From NCBI GenBank assembly GCA_009733575.1, contig ML769623.1, positions 40,512 to 104,511 on the forward strand: 64,000 nt of DNA, read 5' to 3'. This DNA comes from Gymnopus androsaceus JB14 (Eukaryota; Basidiomycota; Agaricomycetes; Agaricales; Omphalotaceae). Of the stretch, positions 34,855-43,837 are shown piece by piece. The position numbers were made by a program, and so were the translations under genes. The notes below the pieces were generated by a model that was given only the letters and a program-made list of their open reading frames with translations, had not been told where the DNA came from and did not search any database. Position 1 is the first letter of the stretch. Each line of letters begins with the position of its first letter.

Positions 34855-35048
34855 TGCTAGTGTAATAAGCACCTGTGGCAGTGTTTCTGGTGCTCTGGAG
34901 GTTTCCAAGTCCAAAATTTTGCTGAAAGGTTTGAAACTTTATTTGGTTTTAATCGTACCTGGGGAATATCCCTTAGTAACCTATATAAGAGGCAAAGTAT
35001 AACCTCCCTCTCGTCTTATATAGGCTATTAGTAGCGACTAGCAGGTGG
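34855..35048 (-). repeat. Right terminal inverted repeat of the KDZ element
   Basis: Reverse complement of 17998-18193. It ends GCTATTAGTAGCGACTAGCAGGTGG-like at 35048 and starts soon after the transposase stop codon. Confidence 0.85.
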
Positions 35049-35052
35049 AATA

Positions 35053-35262
35053 AAAGGCTGCTGGTGCATCCAAGATCCAACGCAGCCATTTCAACCATGT
35101 CCAAGCATAACACAGCCACATTGACTGCATTGACTGTGTTGACCATGAAATCCATAAGGTCAATAAAGTCTATGTAGAGTAACTGTAACTGTACAAGGAG
35201 CAACAGTAAACAAATGCTGTCATGAGTGTTCGTTGAGTGATCCTCAAGAGAGGATACAAAAG
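35053..35262 (+). repeat. Dispersed repeat of about 200 bp, copy 2
   Basis: Matches 12409-12612 in the same orientation. It begins five bases beyond the right end of the KDZ element, so it may have been the insertion site or inserted later at the border. Confidence 0.6.
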
Positions 35263-37100
35263 ATTTCAACTTTTATATATACCTAAAAAGCAGGCACTGA
35301 AAAACCAATTGATGAACAGCAACAATAGATGTACTCTATGAAACATCTTATTGTTTTTTTTGGATAATTCTACTGAACCACCCCCTTGCTGGCAACAACC
35401 CTCCCAAAAAAGGAAATTTTTACAAAAGCTAGTTTGGCAACCCCATCACACTTTTGTCACACATTTTTGGGTGTGATTTTTTCAATCATCACCTCTCATA
35501 TTAAGAGAGGGATTCATTGGAAGCCACTTGTGGTGCTGGAAGTAAATGCAAAAAGAGCTGCCATGATATCTGACAGTGCAGTTGTGGATGTATGGCTGAG
35601 GGTGTGGCCATCCATTGAAGTGGTACTCCACCATAGGTATCCACGAAGAGTTTTCCTGGCAAGATTTTGGAGAAGCAATGGCGATTGAAACCAATCTGCA
35701 GTGGCCAGAGGCAGTCTTCCTGTAGCCCCAAACTATGAGCTAAATCAATGGAATGAGGACTAGCATGTATGGCAGGCATGGGATATGAAGTGCAGGGCAT
35801 GATAGCTTGTGAGATAGAGAGGTGTTGAAACAAGCATGTAAAAGCAGCCTGCTGCAGAGTGGGATGGATGAGACAAGGACCCAACTGCAAGGAGTATTTA
35901 TGATTGTCAGGCTCCAAGTATGATTGTAATTTGGGTTTGCCTTTATTGTCTTTCACATCAATTGTATTTTCAGGTTATGCGGTCCATACACCTAAGTAGA
36001 AAGAAAATAAGGAAAGAGCAATTATAGGCAGAAGTGGACATACGCACAGCTAAAATTTCAATTACAGAAGATTGGATGCAGCTGGACACATCTGCAAGAA
36101 AAAACTATTTGAATCTGATTTGATGTATTACTGGCAATCTGTACTAGATGCTTTCTGCTTTGTCTCCTTCTTCTTACTCACATCTTGCATACTCTTTAGC
36201 TGATCTCAAAGAAGGATATCTACTCTCCAGTGATCCTCAGATTGTTTGAAATGAGGTATTGCGGTCTCAATCTAAATAACCTTTATGAGTTAATCAAGTC
36301 TGGCATGAAACATGCGAACTGACCTGACTTCATGCTTCATCTCTGCACTTGGGGCCCTGCTTGGACAAGGCAGAGTTGATGTCCATTTTCAATGATGATA
36401 GCAGACTTTGTAATTGCCTAAATCAGACAATGAGTAGATAATAGATAGATTAAAATTTGAGAGCATACTCAATAATCCCTAGCCACTGACAGATGCAAAC
36501 CCAAGTTGGTAACCAAAAGGGTGCTATGAGGAGGGGGAACAAGGATCAATTGCGCCTCATGTTGTACACAACTGTTGTCACTGGAGGTATCATGCAACTT
36601 GTGCTGTCCAGAGCTGTTTTTGCTGCAGGTATTGTTAGGGATAGGAGTCAACGGAGAAGCAGGCTGTGATGTATGAGGATCCATGGACACAGATGCCGCA
36701 TTCTGTGAGCTGGAGTGTTTTGTCTGGGGATATGGACAATAACAAAGTTTGGAAAGATGATCTTTGTGTATTGCTAGTGGTCTGGGACAATGATGGCATA
36801 GTGTGGTTGCAAAAAGAGGTATGACCATCAGAGGTGGAGCAGGCCGCAGTAACGCTAGGGTAGAGATCAGAAATGTGTTGGGAAATGAGATGCTTGACAT
36901 GACTGCTTTGAGATGAGGTGGGGACAGATGGATACTGTGCCAGGCAGATGAAGGAACAAGTGGAAGGGTTTATGGTTAAGACTGAAGCAATCAAGCCCAT
37001 GATAAACCTAGAAAAGACAAAAAGAGTCAACCAGACTCCCTACGTGTCCTGCTGAAAAGACAATAAGCAATCTTGACTTAAAAGTAGCAGAAACTATTGA
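35263..37100. other. Unrecognised, coding-like on the minus strand
   Basis: Long minus-strand frames occur (35956-35501, 36900-36469, 37030-36635). They are rich in His, Ser, Pro and Cys (e.g. LCHHCPRPLAIHKDHLSKLC; ECGICVHGSSYITACF), which might reflect a zinc-binding region of a decayed transposon gene. I could not assemble a consistent exon structure and do not recognise a family. Confidence 0.3.
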
Positions 37101-37111
37101 CACACTGAATA

Positions 37112-38380
37112 ATGTACTATCCAAAACCCTCAGCCATATCCAAGCTCAACCAGTATCATTTGCAAACCCTCCTTCATGGAAAGAGAGGCCCAGTAACATG
37201 CATAGCTGCCCATACCCTTGGGACTCATGTTGCATATGGCAGTGAGTGTTCTATTTCTGTTCATGATTCATTTGCTATAAAGGTATCCCAGGAGAAGATG
37301 GCACAAAGATATGGAGTTTCAAGGACTTGAGTCTGCTTTGCTCTCCAGTAGGGGCTGGTCAGCATGGGATCACCATGGCTATAACCTGGATGATTCATCC
37401 AGATGATACAGTCAGAGGTTTGGCATTTGGGACAAACAATAGCTATCCATGTGTGTGTGGAAACAAGAGAAAACTGATGAAGTGAGTTCCCAAGAACATA
37501 CTTGATCCCAACAATTCACTTACTTTAATAGCTCATAGAAGTTTACTGCAATTGACTAGTTGGTGGTCCAGATGGCAATGAGGTTTCCGGGCTCACATAC
37601 AATGCCAGCTTGGAGTTGTTCAATGCTCAGAGTCAATTCATTGATTTGTGGTCAACGCATCGATGAAACCTATTGTTGTGAAGTTGGTATGAGTTCCTGA
37701 GCACTGGCCCCAAGTGGTCGTGTTTGGCCAGACAGGAGGTAGAGACCCTGAGCTTTGGAGCTTTGGTTGGGAAAATGGTATTATGTGAGTCAAGTGATTA
37801 GAAGTAAATTCAGGGTCACTTACTGCAACTCTCAAGACACATCCTCAATGATGAGGGAAAGATTTTGAAGTCCAGAATGATGGGCTCTGTTATGTGCGTT
37901 GTTTGCACTATCTGATATCTGACTCCTGATCCACTGGACTAGTGGAGATGCTGCTATCAACGTGAAAGAAGATGCATTGATCATTGATGATGTCTCCCAA
38001 GGCATGGGGGTTTTCAAGCTATTGACAACTGACCAAATAAAGACCTTTGATGTCCCCTTCACCTTAAGAAGGCATTGTTGAGTTGCTTTTCATGACGGGA
38101 ACAGTGTCATTGTTACTGGAAGTGACCATGGATGCATCTACATTTTTGACAGATGGACAGGGGAAATCATGGACACCATAGACATTGGTATCAAGGATTG
38201 GGTTCAATCCATTGCAGTACATGGTTCAATAACTTGGTCATGAGTTTTTCATGTTAACTGGAATGACGAACAGTTGAAGTAGCTGGAACCCCACTGATTA
38301 TTATTGGTCTCTCAGGTATGAACATTGGCAAGACAGATGTACAAGTATGGGAGAAAATGGTAATTCCATTGAAGGAGGAT
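37112..38380 (+). pseudogene. WD40-repeat protein gene, decayed
   Basis: Blade-like blocks are readable in order. The first is LHGKRGPVTCIAAHTLGTH, then after an intron (37241-37282) GEDGTKIWSFKDLSLL, TMAITWMIHPDDTVRGLAFG, GNEVSGLTYNASLELFNAQ, DDVSQGMGVFKLLTTDQIK and finally VIVTGSDHGCIYIFDRWTGE with DWVQSIAVHG. The pattern is that of a seven-bladed WD40 propeller as found in abundant agaricomycete WD40 families. After the second intron (about 37483-37531) stops and phase changes break the frame repeatedly. A fragment of the same gene family lies at 47690-47935. Confidence 0.65.
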
Positions 38381-39193
38381 TGAACTTGTAGAGGTTTTCA
38401 CAAAGAAGCACTTGGCTTGATGTGCTTACTGTCCATGTTATTCATGCTGGAGAATGTGCTGGTAAGGGTATCAATCCTTTCTGAGTAGTCCTTGAATAAC
38501 CTGAGCAACAGAAAATCCCTGTGACTGAGTATTGTCATCAGTGGTTGGAATCCGTTGGTCAACAGATAAGATTTTACCTGGGGATTGAGCAGATCAATAC
38601 ATTGACTGAGGAGGATGCCAAGGACATAATCATCTACCTGTAGTCATGGCAAATGGAGCAATTAGTTTAACATCTTTTCAGACACATATTTGCTTGTACT
38701 CTTTGTAGTTTAACATCATTTTGGACAATCTCAATTTGGGCAGTCAAAGCAGTACATACACGCACAAAGTAGTTCATATACTATATAATGATATGTACCC
38801 AAGAAATACAAAGTTCACGGTGAAAATACATTCTATATACAGTTTAACAAAGAAATACAAGAATTGTATGTACACAAAAACTCTAGTTCAGCCACAATTT
38901 ATGCTTAACGGGGGGGTCTGTAAGCTCTAGTACTGGGCAATCCTGGTCCATGTAATCCCTGTCCACTGCATCCTGTTTATCACTCATTTGTCTGATTCCT
39001 TTCAACTGTTCATCCTGCATAAGATGCACTAGAGCAATACTGCTTTCAAGCACTACAATTGGTGGATGTCCATCTTCTATAATCTTTCTGAACCTTTGTA
39101 CAGTGCAAGTGCTTTTCAACTGTTCTGGTTCTGGTTCTAGCCTAATGACTTGTAGTGTTGGAAATGAATCCACATCCATTGAATATGTTCAAG

Positions 39194-39248
39194 TAGCTCA
39201 GTGGTTAGAGCACTGCACCTGGTTTGGCAGGGGCCTGGGTTCAATCCC
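39194..39248 (+). promoter_or_regulatory. Internal Pol III-type A and B boxes in the 5' LTR
   Basis: A box TAGCTCAGTGG at 39194-39204 and B box GGTTCAATCCC at 39238-39248, with the spacing of a tRNA gene. The surrounding sequence folds as a D arm (GCTC/GAGC) and a perfect T arm (CTGGG/CCCAG). A 7-bp acceptor-like pairing exists but the anticodon arm is imperfect with an 8-base loop, so it is a tRNA derivative rather than a working tRNA. Confidence 0.7.
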
Positions 39249-39404
39249 CAGCTTGGTCATTCTTTGTTATTCTTACAGATTTGCAGTCAGAATAGCGAGA
39301 TGACTAAGCATGTGGGGTCCTGATGAGTCACACTGCTTCCATGATGGATGGTGGCTTCAGGGGGACTGTTGGAAATGAATCCACGTCCATTGAATATGGT
39401 CAAG

Positions 39405-39459
39405 TAGCTCAGTGGTCAGAGCACTGCACCCAGTTTGGCAGGGGCCTGGGTTCAATCCC
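39405..39459 (+). promoter_or_regulatory. Internal Pol III-type A and B boxes in the 3' LTR
   Basis: Same boxes as in the first LTR (A box 39405-39415, B box 39449-39459). In this copy the acceptor-like stem (GGTCAAG with CTTGGTC) pairs over all seven positions if G-U pairs are allowed. Confidence 0.7.
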
Positions 39460-40280
39460 CAGCTTGGTCATTCTTTGTTATTCTTACATGTAGGACAAAC
39501 TTCCCATCAAAAGTCCTGAAAAGACAATGTGCAAGCTTGCCAATATGTGACCCCTGAACAATGACAAATAAACTGTTGCAGATAAGAGGCAATGAGATCC
39601 CATATGACTGTTTTGTCATGGAGAGATTTTCATTCCAGGCTACCACAATTTATATCATGTTAGATAGGCCAAAGTGTAACAATCCAGTATCTAATATGAA
39701 GTAAATCCACAGGATATCCAGGGCCATGGATTCCAGGGTGCCAGGACCTCTGGCACCTCTGGATTCCATGTCTCCTTAGTATTGGTGACCAAATAGGTAT
39801 TGATAGTGATAGTGATGATGGTCTCATCTAGTCATCTGACAACCTATCTCTACTGATCCCATCAACAATCATGTGATACTGTCACACAGTATGAAATTTT
39901 TGAAATAGTGATTGATTGTTACAGTGATGACTTCCTCATCTACACCGAGCAACCTACCTCTGCTGATCCCATCAGCACTCATGTGACACTGTCACACAAA
40001 CTATAAATTAAGCTTTTGATTACTATGAGGAGGGATTCCAGAAGGAGACCTAGGAGTAAGGTATACTGTATAAGTAGTGTGACAGTGTCACATGTGTCAC
40101 ATGACAAAATTCGGGCATCAGGTGCCATAATTAGTGGAGAAATCATGAAAAATCATGAAAATATTTGTAGGATGGGTTTGCAGCCTGTACATGACTTTTA
40201 AAGGGAAATAGTATAGTAGTCTATGGAATCCATGAACTAGTAAATATACTAGTCCATGGATTCCATGAACTAATGAATAT

Positions 40281-41074
40281 TAAAGATCTTCACGAGTCCG
40301 GATCCCGGTATCCGTGCCACAGGTACCGGGGGGTGAAATACTCTGACCTGTGACCTGCCAAAACCCGTGGGAAACAGGTCCGGTATGACCGGGATCTGTG
40401 GCAGGTATACCTGCGGGTACCTGCATGACCTGTTATAGTTTGAACTACAGATTTTTAGTGCTTGTTACTAGTTAATATGCCACTAATACTTATAGTAACT
40501 AATATTAGCATCAACTGGAGTCAATTCAATCACCATAAACTACTTATTCTAAACTTTGTCAGTACTAGTAAGTAATATATTAGTAGTAACAGCTTAATAA
40601 GTATAGTAATTTGGGTAGCATACAAGAACCCAGGGCTCTACCACTAAGTGAAAATAGGCAATGGAGTTTCATTGTACAGTGGTAAGGAAGAAATATTAAT
40701 GGTTTCATGTGCATATGTTAAGTATTAGACTATTAATGTTACTATTACTACCTAATACTGGTGGTACATATTGGAATTGGTACACTAATACCATATAGTA
40801 GTATAAGTACAGATACAGTACACGATTCTTAACATTCTGGTACACTATTTAGTGCTTATAGAAGTAAAAGAATAGTTGGTCTAGTATGCAAATCATTTGT
40901 CCACAATGACCTGCAGGTACCTGCAGGTCACTAAAAAAATCGAAATCATGACCTGTGACCCGTGAGGATCCGTGGGAAACTGGTACCTGGACCCGCAGGT
41001 CACAATACCTGCAGGTATTCCCACGGATCTACCTGCAGGTACCTGTCCCTAACCGGGACTTGTGAAGATCATTA
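40281..41074 (-). mobile_element. Non-autonomous hAT-like element with CCTGCAGG subterminal repeats, copy 2
   Basis: Reverse-oriented relative of 2486-3215 with the same TAAAGATCTTCAC-type ends and a perfect 8-bp duplication ATGAATAT (40273-40280, 41075-41082). It is about 65 bp longer because of an extra AT-rich segment near 40672-40740. It is inserted in the repeat core of palindromic copy B. Confidence 0.9.
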
Positions 41075-41239
41075 ATGAATATACTACTCCATGGAATCCA
41101 TGAACTAGTAAATGTACTAGTACATGGAATCCATGAACTAATGAATATACTACTCCATGGAATCCATGAACTACAAGATAGACTACTCTGTGGAATCCAT
41201 GAACTAGTAACTGTACTAGTCTATGGATTCCATGGACTA

Positions 41240-42100
41240 GTATGACTTACTGGTACTATTACAACCATTAGATTAGTTACTAGTCTGAGTTATTGGTACT
41301 AGTACAACCATGAGATTAGTTACTGGTCCAAGTTATTAGTACTAGCACAACTGTTAGATGAGTTACTAGTCCAACTTATTGGTACTATTACAACCATTAG
41401 ATTAGTTACTAGGACAAGTTATTAGTACTAGTACAACCATTAGATGAGTTACCACTCCAACTTATTGGTACTATTACAAGCATTAGATTCATTACTAGTC
41501 TGATTTATTGGTACTATTATAGCCATTAGATTAGTCACTAGTACAACTGTACCAATAGCTCGTACTAGTAACTAATCTGATGGTTTTACTAGTACCAATA
41601 ACTCGGACTAGTAACTCATCTAATGGTTGTACTAGTCCTAATAACTTGTACTAGTAACTAATCTAATGGTTGTAATAGTACCAATAACTCACACCAGTAA
41701 CTAATCTAATGGTTGTACTAGTACCAATAACTCGGACTAGTAACTCATCTAATCGTTGTAATAGTATTAAATAAGTCAGACTAGGAACTCATCTAACAGT
41801 TGTAATAGTACCGATAACTCACACCAGTAACTAATCTAATGGTTGTACTAGTACCAATAACTCGGACTAGTAACTCATCTAATCGTTGTAATAGTATTAA
41901 ATAAGTCAGACTAGGAACTCATCTAACGGTTGTACTAGTAACTAATCTAACGGTTGTAATAGTACCAATAAGTTGGACTAGTAACTCATCTAATGGCTGT
42001 ACTAGTACTAATAACTTGGACTAGTAACTAATCTCATGGTTGTACTAGTACCAGTAACCCAGACTAGTCACTAATCCAATGGTTGTAATAGTACCAGTAA
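41240..42100. repeat. Mirrored array of a 43-bp repeat
   Basis: About seven forward units (GATTAGTTACTAGTCC ... TTATTGGTACTAGTACAACC) run to about 41545. Then about a dozen units follow in inverted orientation (GGTTGTACTAGTACCAATAA ... ACTAGTAACTCATCTAAT). The unit itself contains ACTAGT and GTAC palindromes. One segment of about 118 bp (near 41693-41810 and 41812-41930) is duplicated almost exactly, showing recent expansion. Confidence 0.85.
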
Positions 42101-42838
42101 GTCATACTAGTTCATGGAATCCATAGACTAGTATATTTTGTAGTTCATGGAGTCCATATACTAGTACAGTTACTAGTTCATGGATTCCGTGGACTAGTAA
42201 ATGTACTAGTTCATGGAATCCATGGACTAGTATGTTTTGTAGTTCATGGATTCCATGGAGTAGCATATTCATTAGTTCATGGAATCCATGGACTAGTACA
42301 TTTACTAGTTCATGGATTCCATAGACTACTATACTATTTCCCTTTAAAAGTCATGTACAGGCTGCAAACCCATCCTACAAATATTTTCATGATTTTTCAT
42401 GATTTCTCCACTAATTATGGCACCTGATGCCCGAATTTTGTCATGTGACACATGTGACACTGTCACACTACTTATACAGTATACCTTACCCCTAGGTCTC
42501 CTTCTGGAATCCCTCCTCATAGTAATCAAAAGCTTAATTTATAGTTTGTGTGACAGTGTCACATGAGTGCTGATGGGATCAGCAGAGGTAGGTTGCTCGG
42601 TGTAGATGAGGAAGTCATCACTGTAACAATCAATCACTATTTCAAAAATTTCATACTGTGTGACAGTGTCACATGATTGTTGATGGGATCAGTAGAGATA
42701 GGTTGTCAGATGACTAGATGAGACCATCATCACTATCACTATCAATACCTATTTGGTCACCAATACTAAGGAGACATGGAATCTAGAGGTGCCAGAGCTC
42801 CTGGCACCCTGGATATCCTGTGGATTTACTTCATATTA

Positions 42839-43113
42839 CAGTGACAGCAAAATCAAATCCACACCCCTGATTTGGAAGCCGCATATGTCACGGGCGCTTA
42901 CCACACAAATCATCATACCTCTCAGCAAAAATTAGCCATTTTCTGGTATACATAGTCTGTATTAACACCAAAAGTAGCATAGAATACAGTATATGGTCAT
43001 GATACTATAGTATTGCCAAAAAAAAAGTGGTAAAAAACAGTTCAAATAATTTTAGTGCCGGTGACGTATGCCCCTTCCAAATCGGGGGTGTGGATTTGAT
43101 TTCGCCGTCACTG
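42839..43113. mobile_element. Tc1/mariner-type MITE in the right arm of the palindrome
   Basis: Inverted ends CAGTGACAGCAAAATCAAAT / complement of CAGTGACGGCGAAATCAAAT (275 bp) are flanked by TA (42837-42838, 43114-43115). The mirror arm at 39690-39710 preserves the empty site with a single TA, so the insertion and its 2-bp duplication are directly demonstrated. No transposase. Confidence 0.92.
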
Positions 43114-43170
43114 TAGATACTGGATTGTTACACTTTGGCCTATCTAACATGATATAAATTGTGGTAGCCT

Positions 43171-43530
43171 GAAGTGTAGGAGGCAATGGGAGTACTGTGG
43201 GGGATGCAGGAGAAGCACACAGAAGTGCAAGGTCTTTGGAATTGGAGTTGGAATTGTACATGTTGAGCTGCAAAAGGGCTTGCGCTTGCTGAGGATGGGT
43301 AAGTGGAGGATGAGGATGAGCTGCCTCTGACCAGTGGTTACAGATCTCAGTGAAAGGATTGTAGTTCCTGGGTTGGAGGGGTGCGGATTTGGCCTTTTGT
43401 CTATGTAACTCCTCCTCTTGCTCCTGCGAAGTTTTCTAGTCCTCATCATTGGTCTCATACTCCTCCTCTCAATTTTCTTCAGCTTTGGTAACAATAAATG
43501 AATGTGCCTGTACATTAGCTGAGTTAATTA
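43171..43530 (-). pseudogene. 5' part of the gene interrupted by the palindromic element
   Basis: Minus strand reads AHSFIVTKAEEN, an acidic stretch with two stops (EEEYETNDED, SQEQEEELHRQKAKS), then NYNPFTEICNHWSEAAHPH, LTHPQQAQALLQLNMYNSN and PTVLPLPPTLQ right up to the element border at 43170. It lines up with the frame resuming at 39637 on the far side of the element. Product unknown. Confidence 0.5.
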
Positions 43531-43837
43531 GACAATATAAACAAAATTTGGGATGCACATACTAGTTTTGAAGCCTCCTTGCACGATGATTTGGCCATTG
43601 GAGTTGACTTTGAAGCTGAGAAGGATAGAGTAAGGTCAGTGAGGTAGAATGGGCTACACAACCAAGAAAACATAATGCATAGCTTCTCCCTATGAGCATA
43701 GTGTCTTGCTGCTTTTGTAAAAATCTTTTCCCCATTTTTCATTAGGCCTTGAGCCTTTCTTACATTCCAGTCAATCATTTTATTAAATTTACTGATACTA
43801 ATCCTACCGCTATAGGTACAGGTGGGAGGGCGACTTA

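Larger units (their letters stand above)
17998..35048 (+). mobile_element. Large KDZ transposon with TET/JBP gene, hAT nested inside
   Basis: About 195 bp at 17998-18193 reappear inverted at 34855-35048, roughly 88% identical by eye, starting CCACCTGCTAGTC. Between them lie a KDZ transposase, a TET/JBP-like dioxygenase and further spliced genes. Fungal KDZ elements linked to TET/JBP genes are an established association. Without the nested hAT (7,029 bp plus 8-bp duplication) the element is about 10.0 kb. I found no target duplication at its borders. The left end lies in palindromic copy A but the missing half of that element is not at the right end, so a rearrangement occurred or the element borders are not exactly these. 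Confidence 0.75.
39156..39488 (+). mobile_element. Miniature LTR retrotransposon (TRIM) with tRNA-like LTRs
   Basis: Two direct repeats of exactly 122 bp (39156-39277 and 39367-39488), five differences between them, both begin TG and end CA. They surround an 89-bp interior that ends in a purine tract (CAGGGGGA) right before the second repeat. A perfect 5-bp duplication TGTAG flanks the whole (39151-39155, 39489-39493). That is the structure of a terminal-repeat retrotransposon in miniature. There is no coding capacity, so the enzymes must come from another LTR element. The expected primer-binding site after the first LTR (GATTTGCAGTCAGAATAG) does not start with the usual TGG. Each LTR contains a tRNA-like sequence. 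Confidence 0.88.
38883..39637 (-). pseudogene. 3' part of a minus-strand gene, split by a TRIM insertion
   Basis: Minus-strand frame 39637-39494 (WNENLSMTKQSYGISLPLIC ... IGKLAHCLFRTFDGKFVL) continues in frame at 39155 (QVIRLEPEPEQLKSTC ... IIEDGHPPIVVLESSIALVH) to a TAA at 38883 once the 333-bp element and one 5-bp target copy are left out. The open join shows that this was coding before insertion. Family not recognised; it looks like the C-terminal region of a large basidiomycete transposon-type or repeat-family protein. The upstream part continues at 43171 beyond another insertion. Confidence 0.65.
39637..43170. mobile_element. Large palindromic (foldback-like) element, copy B, near complete
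   Basis: AGGCTACCACAATTTATATC at 39637 reappears inverted at 43151-43170, and about 600 bp of each arm mirror each other almost perfectly (39637-40230 versus 42320-43170, not counting the nested insertion at 42839). Each arm holds several TGTGACAGTGTCACA palindromes. The core is repetitive. No protein is encoded; identical short frames in both arms (40016 and 42344) are a by-product of the palindrome. Two smaller elements lie inside it. The flanks show no clear target duplication. Confidence 0.8.

Noticed and set aside
39190..39260. Two functional tRNA genes (39190 and 39400)
   Set aside because: A and B boxes and the T arm are intact, but the anticodon arm has a mismatch and an 8-base loop. 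Both copies sit inside the 122-bp LTRs of a TRIM. They are tRNA derivatives, not tRNA genes.
40016..40201. Two identical 61-codon frames at 40016 and 42344
   Set aside because: They are the same sequence on the two arms of the palindrome. Identity follows from the mirror structure and there are no protein features.
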